64,000 nucleotides of DNA from Pseudomonas chlororaphis subsp. aurantiaca (GTDB lineage: Bacteria > Pseudomonadota > Gammaproteobacteria > Pseudomonadales > Pseudomonadaceae), in NCBI RefSeq assembly GCF_013466605.1, contig NZ_CP059162.1:1612001-1676000 (forward strand). Direction: 5' to 3'. The first letter of the stretch is position 1, and the number at the start of each line of letters is the position of its first letter. Below are positions 19,120 through 26,848 of the stretch, in pieces. A program made the position numbers and the translations under genes. The notes beneath the pieces are model-generated. The model was not told where the DNA came from. It did not search any database and saw nothing but the letters and a program-made list of their open reading frames with translations.

Positions 19120-19923
19120 TCAGTGATCCTGGGTGGTGGTGTCGACTGCGGTTAAAAACTCGAGCAGGGTTTGGTTGAAGCGTTGCGGCTGGTCCAGCGG
19201 CGTGGCGTGACGCGAATCGGCGATCACCACCAGGCGCCCGTCGGGCAGCAGTTTCACATAGCTTTCTTTCAATGCGACCGGGGTGTAGTCACGGTCGGCG
19301 CTGATGACCAGGGTTGGACAGGCGACTTGCGAAAGTCGTTCCTGGACCCCCCAGCCAATGATGGCATCGAAGCTTGCGAGATAAGCACGTTTGTCGTTTT
19401 TTGCCCAGCGCTCGGCCATCTTTTGCCGCAGCTCGGCCTGCTCCGGCTTGGGGAACAGTTTGCCGGCCAGGGCGATGCCAATGGCTTCGAGGCTAAGCAG
19501 GCGCATCAGGCTCCAGCGCTTGAACCATTGCCAGGCATCGTTGGCGCTGCGGATCTTTACCTCGGGCGCGCTGTTGACGATGCACAGGCTTTTCAGCAGC
19601 CCGGGCTGATCCACCGCGAGCTGGAAGGCGATCATGCCGCCCATGGACAGGCCCACCAGATGCACCCGCGACAGGTTCAGGTGCTCCAGCAGGGCGACCA
19701 GGTCGGCGCTGAAACCGGCGATGCTGTAGGGCCCGCGGGGCTTGTCGGAACGGCCATGGCCACGCATGTCGGGGAGGATCAGGCGGTAATGGGCGGACAG
19801 CTCGGCGATCTGCTTTTCCCAGTCCTGGGTGCTGGAGCCAAGCCCGTGGACCAGCACCAGCGGTTCGCCATGGCCGTATTCCTCGTAGTGCAGGGTGCAT
19901 CCTTCGTGTTCGAAATAGGCCAT
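19120..19923 (-). CDS. alpha/beta-fold hydrolase
   Basis: A 267-residue cytosolic hydrolase. The catalytic triad is readable: nucleophile Ser93 in GLSMGG, acid Asp210 or Asp212 in SADRDYTP, and base His239 in DSRHATPLDQP. The oxyanion HG motif is in LVHGLGSS. It resembles esterase/lactonase-type members such as the PA3226 neighbour of a LysR gene in P. aeruginosa, and the order LysR - hydrolase - PpiA - (divergent) azoreductase matches that locus as recalled. The natural substrate is unknown. It starts 43 bases after the lysR stop on the same strand. Confidence 0.88.
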   Translation of the reverse strand: MAYFEHEGCTLHYEEYGHGEPLVLVHGLGSSTQDWEKQIAELSAHYRLILPDMRGHGRSDKPRGPYSIAGFSADLVALLEHLNLSRVHLVGLSMGGMIAFQLAVDQPGLLKSLCIVNSAPEVKIRSANDAWQWFKRWSLMRLLSLEAIGIALAGKLFPKPEQAELRQKMAERWAKNDKRAYLASFDAIIGWGVQERLSQVACPTLVISADRDYTPVALKESYVKLLPDGRLVVIADSRHATPLDQPQRFNQTLLEFLTAVDTTTQDH

Positions 19924-19966
19924 GGCTGAATTCCTGTTCAGGCGCGTGGAGGTTTCAAGTGTCGGT

Positions 19967-20890
19967 TCAGGCTTGTTCCGGGGCGGCGAACGGCGCGTCC
20001 AGCGGCGCGGTGTCGAAGGTGCGCAGCAGCTCGACGAGGATCTGCGTGGCCGGGCCCAGGGGTTTGTCCTTGTTCGAATACAGGTAGAAGGTCGGGTGCC
20101 GGCTGCCGCCCTGGTCCAACGGTAGCACCTTGAGCAGGCCCTCCCGGAGTTCGCGTTCGATCATATGGCGCGGCAGCCAGGCAAAGCCCAGGCCGCTGCC
20201 GACGAAGGTGGCGGCGGTGGCCAGGCTGCCGACGGTCCAGCGCTGTTCGGCGCCGAGCCAGCCGACGTCTCGCGGCTGCTGGCGGCCGGAGTCGCGGATC
20301 ACCACTTGCAGCTGGCTTTCCAGATCCTGGAAATTCAGCTCGCGGTTCAGGCGGTGCAGGGCGTGTTCCGGGTGGGCCACGGCGACGAATTCCACCGAGC
20401 TCATCTCGGTGCCCAGGTAGCCGGAGATATTGAAGCCACTGATGGCCAGGTCGGCCACGCCTTCGAGCAGCACCTCTTCGACCCCGGACAGCACCTCCTC
20501 GCGCAGGCGCACCCGGCAGCCGCGGCTTTGCGGCATGAAGGCGGTCAGGGCGCGGACCAGACGCGCGCTGGGGTAGGCGGCGTCCACCACCAGGCGTACT
20601 TCGGCTTCCCAGCCCTGTTCCATGTGGTGGGCCAGGTCTTCCAGCTGGCTGGCCTGTTTCACCAGTTGCCGCGAACGGCGCAGCAATACGCCGCCGGCCT
20701 CGGTGAGCACGGCCTTGCGCCCGTCGATACGCAGCAGCGGCACGCCCAGTTGGTCCTGCATGCGCGCCACGGTGTAGCTGACTGACGATTGCGAACGGTG
20801 CAGCGCCTCGGCGGCCTGGGCGAAGCCGCCGTGGTCGACCACGGCCTGCAGTGTTCGCCATTGATCGAGGGTAACGCGGGGCGCTTTCAT
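19967..20890 (-). CDS. LysR-family transcriptional regulator
   Basis: A 307-residue LysR protein with the HTH in LQAVVDHGGFAQAAEALHRSQSSVSYTVARMQ and an effector domain with VRLVVDAAYPSARL and GVADLAISGF. It opens a minus-strand group with the hydrolase and ppiA, and faces a small secreted-protein gene and azoR on the plus strand 49 bases away. Divergent position suggests it controls the azoreductase side, as LysR proteins often do for quinone/azoreductases; this is inference. Confidence 0.88.
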   Translation of the reverse strand: MKAPRVTLDQWRTLQAVVDHGGFAQAAEALHRSQSSVSYTVARMQDQLGVPLLRIDGRKAVLTEAGGVLLRRSRQLVKQASQLEDLAHHMEQGWEAEVRLVVDAAYPSARLVRALTAFMPQSRGCRVRLREEVLSGVEEVLLEGVADLAISGFNISGYLGTEMSSVEFVAVAHPEHALHRLNRELNFQDLESQLQVVIRDSGRQQPRDVGWLGAEQRWTVGSLATAATFVGSGLGFAWLPRHMIERELREGLLKVLPLDQGGSRHPTFYLYSNKDKPLGPATQILVELLRTFDTAPLDAPFAAPEQA

Positions 20891-20939
20891 GAGGAGCTCC
20901 TCTTGTCCTAAGCTGGCGCTCCTTATTGGAGACTGCCGA

Positions 20940-21254
20940 ATGAGAAAATTCTGTTGTGTGTTGCTGGCCCTGCTGCCGCTCAGTGCGTTCGCCTATCCCA
21001 TCGATGTGAAGAAACACCTCGAAGGCGTGAGCATCGACTACACCGCCTACGACACCGATGCCGACATCGGTTCGATCCAGGTGAACAACTACGGCACCAC
21101 CGACGCCGCCTGCACGGTGGTCTTTCGCAACGGCCCCGAAGCCCCGCGTACACGCAAGGTGGAAGTGGCGGCCGGCAAGTTCAAGAACGCCACGGCCAAG
21201 TTCAACCGCAGCATCATCAAGCTGCGCATCGACCTGACCTGTATCGCCAAGTAA
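20940..21254 (+). CDS. small secreted protein of unknown function
   Basis: A 104-residue protein starting at ATG 20940 with a TTGGAGAC ribosome site. A clear signal peptide (MRKFCCVLLALLPLSAFA, cleaved before YPID) targets it to the periplasm. The mature part has two cysteines (DAACTVVFRNG and the C-terminal DLTCIAK) that could form a disulfide, and basic residues. It is the first gene divergent from the LysR gene and is followed by a hairpin, then azoR. I do not recognise a domain. Confidence 0.75.
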   Translation: MRKFCCVLLALLPLSAFAYPIDVKKHLEGVSIDYTAYDTDADIGSIQVNNYGTTDAACTVVFRNGPEAPRTRKVEVAAGKFKNATAKFNRSIIKLRIDLTCIAK

Positions 21255-21260
21255 GTGCAA

Positions 21261-21292
21261 AGCGGAGCAGGGCGCGCGACCTGCTCCGCTTA
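21261..21292 (+). terminator. hairpin after the small secreted-protein gene
   Basis: agcggagcagg (21261-21271) pairs with cctgctccgct (21280-21290), 11 bp perfect, followed by TATAAA rather than a T-run. It probably terminates or attenuates transcription before azoR. Confidence 0.55.
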
Positions 21293-21403
21293 TAAACGAA
21301 TTTATTGATTGGTTATAGCAGTTATTTGCGCTTTTTCATCGATATGACTCTGTTTAATCTGCGCTCCATCGACCTACAGCATTCCCGATGGAGGCTACAT
21401 CCC

Positions 21404-22003
21404 ATGTCCCGCGTTCTGATCATCGAAAGCAGTGCCCGTCAGCAGGATTCCGTTTCCCGCCAGCTGACCCAGACCTTCATCAAGCAATGGCAGGCGGCCT
21501 ACCCGGCCGACCAGATCACCGTGCGTGACCTGGCGGTAACCCCGGTGCCGCACCTGGACAGCAACCTGCTGGGCGGCTGGATGAAACCCGCCGAGCAGCG
21601 TAACGAGATCGAAGAGGCCTCGCTGCAGCGTTCCAACGAACTGACCGACGAACTGCTGGCCGCCGACGTGCTGGTGATGGCCGCGCCGATGTACAACTTC
21701 GCCATCCCGAGCACCCTCAAAGCCTGGCTGGACCACGTGCTGCGTGCCGGTGTGACCTTCAAGTACACCGCAACCGGTCCCCAGGGCCTGCTCAACGGCA
21801 AGCGCGCCTACGTGCTGACTGCTCGTGGCGGCATCTACGCCGGCAGCACCGCGGATCACCAGGAACCCTACCTGCGCCAGGTGATGGGCTTCATCGGCAT
21901 CCACGACGTCGAGTTCATTCACGCCGAAGGCATGAACCTGGGCGGCGACTTCCAGGAAAAGGGCTTGAACCAGGCCAACGCCAAACTGGCCCAGGTCGCC
22001 TGA
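21404..22003 (+). CDS. azoR: FMN-dependent NADH:quinone oxidoreductase / azoreductase
   Basis: 199 residues from ATG 21404, with GGAGG ten bases upstream; a longer in-frame ORF exists but the flavodoxin fold starts at MSRVLIIESSAR. Typical AzoR motifs are SSARQQDSVSRQLT (FMN phosphate loop), MAAPMYNFAIPSTLKAWLDHVLRAGVTFKY and the TARGG loop. These enzymes reduce quinones and azo bonds by two electrons using NADH or NADPH. In Pseudomonas such genes often sit next to LysR regulators, as here. A strong terminator follows at 22113. Confidence 0.92.
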   Translation: MSRVLIIESSARQQDSVSRQLTQTFIKQWQAAYPADQITVRDLAVTPVPHLDSNLLGGWMKPAEQRNEIEEASLQRSNELTDELLAADVLVMAAPMYNFAIPSTLKAWLDHVLRAGVTFKYTATGPQGLLNGKRAYVLTARGGIYAGSTADHQEPYLRQVMGFIGIHDVEFIHAEGMNLGGDFQEKGLNQANAKLAQVA

Positions 22004-22112
22004 TCCGTTAATCGCCAGATAATCGCGCAGTGGTCTAGTAGGCCCTGCGCTCCCTTTCAAGTTTGTGTGCGCATCGAACCTCCCTTTGCACTTGTTGCTC
22101 CTGAGTGCTCCT

Positions 22113-22149
22113 GCCCGATTGAACGCTTTGCGAGATCGGGCTTTTTTTT
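22113..22149 (+). terminator. Rho-independent terminator downstream of azoR
   Basis: gcccgat (22113-22119) pairs with atcgggc (22135-22141), followed by eight T residues. The 399-base gap between azoR and the next gene otherwise holds a REPIN (22171-22320) and the leader of the transporter gene. Confidence 0.82.
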
Positions 22150-22170
22150 GCCCGCGATTTTTGATGCTTC

Positions 22171-22320
22171 TGTAGCCGCTGCCGGGCCCCGGCGAGGCTG
22201 CGATCGACGGCGCAGCCGTCGCCAAACCAGGTGCCGCGATATTTCTGATACACCGCGGTTGCCGGGTTCGCGGCTGCTACGCAGCCGATCGCAGCCTCGC
22301 GAGGGCTCGGCAGCGGCTAC
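22171..22320. repeat. REPIN
   Basis: It begins tgtagccgctgccgggcccc and ends ctcggcagcggctac, with cgacggcgcagccgtcg and ggctgctacgcagcc as internal palindromes. It is the largest of the tgtagccgctgcc-type elements in the window. Confidence 0.85.
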
Positions 22321-22402
22321 GGCAAGCACGAGGAGGCGAGGTGTTTTGCACCGGGGGGGGCAAAACCGCTATCGTCGCCGCCTCTTCAAGACGAGGCGAG
22401 CC

Positions 22403-23266
22403 ATGGGCTATCTACTTTTTGTCACGCTGATCCAGGCGTTTTCCTTCAGCCTGATCGGCGAATACCTGGCCGGGCATGTCGACAGTTATTTCGCGGTGCT
22501 GGTCCGGGTGCTGCTGGCCGGGCTGGTGTTCATCCCGCTGACTCGCTGGCGCCAGGTGGAGCCGGCGTTCATGCGCGGCATGCTGCTGATCGGTGCCTTG
22601 CAGTTCGGCGTGACCTACGTCTGCCTGTACCTGAGTTTCCGCGTGCTGACGGTGCCGGAGGTGCTGCTGTTCACCATCCTCACGCCGCTGCATGTGACCC
22701 TGATCGAGGACGCGCTGAACCGGCGCTTCAACCCCTGGGGCCTGCTGGCGGCGCTGGTGGCGGTGGCCGGGGCGGCGGTGATCCGCTACGACCGCATCAG
22801 CCCGGATTTCTTCATGGGCTTTCTGCTGCTGCAACTGGCCAACTTCACCTACGCCGCCGGGCAGGTGCTGTACAAGCACCTGGTGGCGCGCTATCCGAGC
22901 GACCTGCCGCATTACCGGCGTTTCGGCTACTTCTACCTGGGGGCGCTGGCGGTGGTGTTGCCGGCTTTCCTGCTATTCGGCAAGCCGGACTTCCTGCCCG
23001 AAGCGCCGTTGCAGTGGGTGGTGCTGCTGTTTCTCGGGCTGGTGTCCACCGCGCTGGGGCTGTACTGGTGGAACAAGGGCGCCTGCCTGGTCACTGGCGC
23101 GACCCTGGCGGTGATGAACAACCTGCATGTGCCGGTGGGGCTGCTGATCAACCTGTTGATCTGGAACCAACACGAAGCGCTGGGGCGCCTGTTCCTCGGC
23201 GCGCTGGTGATTCTGGCGGCGGTGTGGATCAGCCGTCGCGGCACGAAGGCCGCCTCGATCCCGTAG
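22403..23266 (+). CDS. DMT-superfamily (EamA) transporter
   Basis: 287 residues from ATG 22403, which has ACGAGGCGAG upstream; the open frame reaches back through the REPIN but codes nothing recognisable there. Ten hydrophobic segments form two EamA repeats; motifs such as VTYVCLYLSFRVLTVPEVLLF, TYAAGQVLYKHL and LGLYWWNKGACLVTGATLAVMNN are typical of the carboxylate/amino-acid/amine exporter branch. The substrate is not determinable. It stands alone, followed by a GTAGGAGC-type repeat. Confidence 0.85.
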   Translation: MGYLLFVTLIQAFSFSLIGEYLAGHVDSYFAVLVRVLLAGLVFIPLTRWRQVEPAFMRGMLLIGALQFGVTYVCLYLSFRVLTVPEVLLFTILTPLHVTLIEDALNRRFNPWGLLAALVAVAGAAVIRYDRISPDFFMGFLLLQLANFTYAAGQVLYKHLVARYPSDLPHYRRFGYFYLGALAVVLPAFLLFGKPDFLPEAPLQWVVLLFLGLVSTALGLYWWNKGACLVTGATLAVMNNLHVPVGLLINLLIWNQHEALGRLFLGALVILAAVWISRRGTKAASIP

Positions 23267-23356
23267 GAGCGGCCGGTCGACGCTCGATTGCCCGCGATCC
23301 GCGTAGCGGCCTGAGTTTGCGTTGCTTGCCAGATCGCGTCGACCGGCTGCTCCTAC
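23263..23356. repeat. GTAGGAGC-type inverted repeat
   Basis: Outer arms gtaggagcggccggtcgac and gtcgaccggctgctcctac enclose a gatc-rich centre. It belongs to a different repeat family from the tgtagccgctgcc REPINs, though both are common in fluorescent pseudomonads. It overlaps the stop codon of the transporter gene by a few bases. Confidence 0.8.
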
Positions 23357-23399
23357 AGAAGAGGGGGATCGCCCCAGGGGATGGGGCGATCAGGCAGGA

Positions 23400-24698
23400 T
23401 TACAGCGCGCGTTTTTCCGCCTCGGGGATATGGCTGGCGCCCAGCACTGCCGGCAGCAGGCCGGCGCGCAGGTCGTTGCCGCTCGGCTGCTGATACAGGC
23501 TCAGGCCGAACTCCGGCATCACCGCCAGCAGGTAATCGAAGATATCGCCCTGGATGCGCTCGTAGTCGGTCCACGCCGTGGTGCGGGTGAAACAGTAGAT
23601 TTCCAGCGGAATGCCCTGGGCGGTGGTCTGCATCTGGCGGACCATGCAAGTCATGTTCGGCTGGATGTCCGGATGACTCTTGAGGTACGCCAGGGCATAG
23701 GCGCGGAAGGTCCCCAGGTTGGTCATGCGGCGGCGGTTGGCCGACATGGCGGCGACATTGCCCTGGGCTTCGTTCCAGCTCTTGAGCTCGGCCTGCTTGC
23801 GACTGATGTAGTCAGTGAGCAGGTGGACCTTGCCCAGGCGCGCCTCTTCCTCATCGTTGATGAAGCGCACGCCGCTGGCGTCGATGTACAGGCTGCGCTT
23901 GATCCGCCGGCCGCCGGACTGCTGCATGCCGCGCCAGTTCTTGAACGACTCGGACATCAGGCGCCAGGTGGGGATCGAGACGATGGTCTTGTCGAAGTTC
24001 TGCACCTTGACCGTGTGCAGGGTGATATCCACTACATCGCCGTCGGCGCCGACCTGGGGCATTTCGATCCAGTCGCCGACCCGTAGCATGTCGTTGCTGG
24101 TCAGCTGCACGCTGGCGACGAACGACAGCAGGGTGTCCTTGTAGACCAACAGGATCACCGCCGACATGGCGCCCAGGCCGGACAACAGCAGCAGCGGCGA
24201 GCGGTCGATCAGGGTGGCGACGATGATGATCGCGCCGAACACGAACAGCACCATCTTCGCCAGTTGCACATAACCCTTGATCGAACGGGTGCGCGCATGT
24301 TCGGTACGGGCGTAGATGTCCAGCAGGGCGTTGAGCAGGGCGCTGATGGCCAGTACCTGGAACAGGATGGTGAAGGCCAGGGCCAGGTTGCCGAGGAACA
24401 CCAGGCTGGTCTTGCTCAGCTCCGGCACCAGGTGCAGGCCGAACTGGACCACCAGCGACGGGGTCATCTGCGCCAGGCGATGGAACACCTTGTTCTGTCG
24501 CAGGTCGTTGAGCCAGTGCAAGGACGGCTGGCGGCCGAGCAGCTTGACCGCGTGCAGGATCAGGTAGCGCGCCACTCGTCCGACGAGCAGCGCCACCACC
24601 AGCAGGATGACCAGGGCCAGGCTGGAATGCAGGAGCGGGTGCTCATCGAGCGCCCCCCAGAGGTCTTGAACGTTGAGCCAGAGCTGTTTGAAATCCAT
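23400..24698 (-). CDS. ybdG: mechanosensitive channel, MscS family (YbdG/MscM type)
   Basis: A 432-residue inner-membrane protein with five N-terminal hydrophobic segments and an MscS beta domain. The pore-lining helix and beta domain (ATLIDRSPLLLLSGLGAMSAVILLVYKD, then SNDMLRVGDWIEMP) and the later blocks FKNWRGMQQSGGRRIKRS, RRMTNLGTFRAY and ADWTDYE-like ERIQGDIFDYLLAVMPEFGL match E. coli YbdG. YbdG gates at modest hypo-osmotic shock and protects from turgor. The start has an AGGAAG site. It is a single-gene unit divergent from the helicase gene. Confidence 0.88.
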   Translation of the reverse strand: MDFKQLWLNVQDLWGALDEHPLLHSSLALVILLVVALLVGRVARYLILHAVKLLGRQPSLHWLNDLRQNKVFHRLAQMTPSLVVQFGLHLVPELSKTSLVFLGNLALAFTILFQVLAISALLNALLDIYARTEHARTRSIKGYVQLAKMVLFVFGAIIIVATLIDRSPLLLLSGLGAMSAVILLVYKDTLLSFVASVQLTSNDMLRVGDWIEMPQVGADGDVVDITLHTVKVQNFDKTIVSIPTWRLMSESFKNWRGMQQSGGRRIKRSLYIDASGVRFINDEEEARLGKVHLLTDYISRKQAELKSWNEAQGNVAAMSANRRRMTNLGTFRAYALAYLKSHPDIQPNMTCMVRQMQTTAQGIPLEIYCFTRTTAWTDYERIQGDIFDYLLAVMPEFGLSLYQQPSGNDLRAGLLPAVLGASHIPEAEKRAL

Positions 24699-24890
24699 GG
24701 GGTCAGAAGCTTCCTCTATGAGACGAGACGGATCGATTAGAACATTTAAGCCGTCGAAAGTTACCGTTAAGGACGAATCGCTGACAAAAACCAGTTGTTT
24801 ACCGTGGTTTGCGTGAAAGAAACTCGGCCTTCGCGCCCGAAACCGTTACCCTATGCAGCTGTTTTTTTGCATATCTTCGAGGTAGCACCC

Positions 24891-26231
24891 GTGTTTTCCC
24901 AATTCGCCCTGCACGAACGCCTGCTCAAAGCCGTGGCCGAGCTTAAATTTGTCGAGCCAACGCCTGTGCAAGCAGCGGCCATTCCGCTCGCGCTCCAGGG
25001 GCGTGACCTGCGGGTGACGGCACAGACCGGCAGCGGCAAGACCGCCGCGTTCGTCCTGCCGATCCTCAATCGCCTGATCGGCCCGGCGAAGATCCGCGTC
25101 AGCATCAAGACCCTGATCCTGCTGCCGACCCGCGAACTGGCGCAGCAGACCTTGAAGGAAGTCGAGCGCTTCTCGCAGTTCACCTTCATCAAGGCCGGCC
25201 TGATCACCGGCGGCGAAGACTTCAAGGTCCAGGCCGCGATGCTGCGCAAGGTGCCGGACATCCTGATCGGCACCCCGGGGCGCCTGATCGAGCAACTGAA
25301 CGCCGGCAACCTCGATTTGAAAGAAGTGGAAGTGCTGGTCCTCGACGAAGCCGACCGCATGCTCGACATGGGCTTTGCCGACGACGTGCAGCGCCTGGTG
25401 GACGAGTGCCCGAACCGCCAGCAGACCATGCTGTTCTCCGCCACCACCGGTGGCTCGGGCCTGCGCGAGATGGTCGCCAAGGTTCTGAACAACCCTGAGC
25501 ATCTGCAGCTCAACGCGGTCAGCCAGCTGAACGACACCACCCGCCAGCAGATCATTACCGCCGACCACAACCAGCACAAAGAGCAGATCGTCAACTGGCT
25601 GCTGGCCAACGAGACCTACCAGAAGGCTATCGTCTTCACCAACACCCGCGCCATGGCCGACCGCATCTACGGTCGCCTGGTGGCCCAGGAGTACAAGGCG
25701 TTCGTCCTGCACGGTGAGAAAGACCAGAAGGACCGCAAGCTGGCCATCGACCGCCTGAAACAGGGCGGGGTGAAAATCCTCGTCGCCACCGACGTCGCTG
25801 CCCGCGGCCTGGACGTCGACGGCCTGGACCTGGTGATCAACTTCGACATGCCGCGCAGCGGCGACGAATACGTGCACCGCATCGGCCGTACCGGGCGTGC
25901 CGGTAACGACGGCCTGGCCATCTCGCTGATCTGCCATGGCGACTGGAACCTGATGTCGAGCATCGAGCGCTACCTCAAGCAGCACTTCGAGCGCCGCACC
26001 ATCAAGGAAGTCAAAGGCACCTACAGCGGGCCGAAGAAGGTCAAGGCCTCCGGCAAGGCCGCGGGTGTGAAGAAGAAAAAGACCGACGCCAAGGGCGACA
26101 AGAAAAAAGCCGTGGCCAAGGCCCCGACCAAACGCAAGACCGCCAACCGGCCGAAAAGCGATGCCCTGGTCAGCCAGGACGGCATGGCGCCGCTCAAGCG
26201 CCGCAAGCCGCAGGCCCCCGCTGCCGAATAA
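24891..26231 (+). CDS. DEAD-box ATP-dependent RNA helicase
   Basis: 446 residues from GTG 24891, preferred because GAGGTAG lies upstream and FSQFALHERLL begins the Q-motif region. Motifs in order: TPVQAAAIP (Q), AQTGSGKT (44-51), PTRELAQQ, TPGRL, DEAD (152-155), SAT, the motif IV area KAIVFTNT, ARGLDVDGLDLVINFDMP and HRIGRTGRAG. The last 65 residues are Lys/Ala-rich (KKKKTDAKGDKKK) and would bind RNA non-specifically. These helicases remodel RNA in ribosome assembly or decay; which E. coli paralogue it matches is unclear. It is followed by a bidirectional terminator. Confidence 0.92.
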   Translation: MFSQFALHERLLKAVAELKFVEPTPVQAAAIPLALQGRDLRVTAQTGSGKTAAFVLPILNRLIGPAKIRVSIKTLILLPTRELAQQTLKEVERFSQFTFIKAGLITGGEDFKVQAAMLRKVPDILIGTPGRLIEQLNAGNLDLKEVEVLVLDEADRMLDMGFADDVQRLVDECPNRQQTMLFSATTGGSGLREMVAKVLNNPEHLQLNAVSQLNDTTRQQIITADHNQHKEQIVNWLLANETYQKAIVFTNTRAMADRIYGRLVAQEYKAFVLHGEKDQKDRKLAIDRLKQGGVKILVATDVAARGLDVDGLDLVINFDMPRSGDEYVHRIGRTGRAGNDGLAISLICHGDWNLMSSIERYLKQHFERRTIKEVKGTYSGPKKVKASGKAAGVKKKKTDAKGDKKKAVAKAPTKRKTANRPKSDALVSQDGMAPLKRRKPQAPAAE

Positions 26232-26246
26232 GCCGTAGCGCCACAC

Positions 26247-26275
26247 AAAAAGCCCGGACCCCGTCCGGGCTTTTT
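26247..26275. terminator. bidirectional terminator between convergent genes
   Basis: agcccggac (26251-26259), loop ccc, gtccgggct (26263-26271), flanked by A-run on the left and T-run on the right. It serves both the helicase gene (plus) and the small secreted-protein gene (minus). Confidence 0.93.
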
Positions 26276-26287
26276 ATTGGCCGGCGA

Positions 26288-26563
26288 TCAGCTGTCGGCC
26301 TTCTTCTCGGCCGCGCCCAGCTCCTTCAGGCGCTGATCGATCAACTGGCACTTGTCCGGCAGATCCTTGCTGGCCGTGCTCAGGTCCATCTTCTGCAACT
26401 CGTCGTTGATCTCCTTGGCCTTGGCCGGGTTCTGCTCGGTGAGCCTGGCCACTTCCCGGGCCAGTTGCTCACGCTTGGCAGTGGCCTCGTCAAGGGTGCA
26501 GGCCCAGGCGGGCAGGGCGCAGAGCAGGGCGGTGGCGATGTTGAGGGAGAGGAGCGCTTTCAT
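26288..26563 (-). CDS. small periplasmic helical protein of unknown function
   Basis: A 91-residue protein with a signal peptide (MKALLSLNIATALLCALPAWA, cleaved before CTLDEA). Cys22 right after the predicted site and Cys72 in LPDKCQLID could pair. The mature part is charged and mostly helical (KREQLAREVARLTEQN, INDELQKMD). No domain recognised. It is a single-gene unit ending at the shared terminator; the 285 bases upstream, before tpsB, contain no gene. Confidence 0.75.
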   Translation of the reverse strand: MKALLSLNIATALLCALPAWACTLDEATAKREQLAREVARLTEQNPAKAKEINDELQKMDLSTASKDLPDKCQLIDQRLKELGAAEKKADS

Positions 26564-26777
26564 GGAGGTGGCCTCTTGATCGGGGTGGCAGGGGTATGCG
26601 GTTGAGGGCCAGGCACTTGGAAAAGTTCAGCGCTTGATCAGGTGAGGGCGATCTTGAGTTCAGGGCGGAAGCAGGCTTGGCTGGGCCTTATCGGGTCAGG
26701 CCCCTCGACGACTTGAGTTCTTCGCTGGAACCCTCGTTGCAGAGCCGCTCTCCTGCGCCAGCCGGCAGGATGAATGA

Positions 26778-26806
26778 TTGACGCCAAAATGATGGCCAAT
26801 TAACAT
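26778..26806 (+). promoter_or_regulatory. candidate sigma-70 promoter of the tpsB-cdiA operon
   Basis: TTGACG (26778-26783), a 17-base spacer, and TAACAT (26801-26806) in an A/T-rich patch 43-71 bases before the tpsB start codon. Placement and spacing suit a constitutive or weakly regulated promoter; no activator site was identified. Confidence 0.5.
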
Positions 26807-26848
26807 ATTGATATCATTTTGATACTAATGCGTCTCGAGGGATCGAAC

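Noticed and set aside
22067..22402. Extended N-terminus for the DMT transporter, using the whole open frame from 22067
   Set aside because: The added part runs through a terminator and a REPIN and has no membrane-protein character; ATG 22403 has its own ribosome site.
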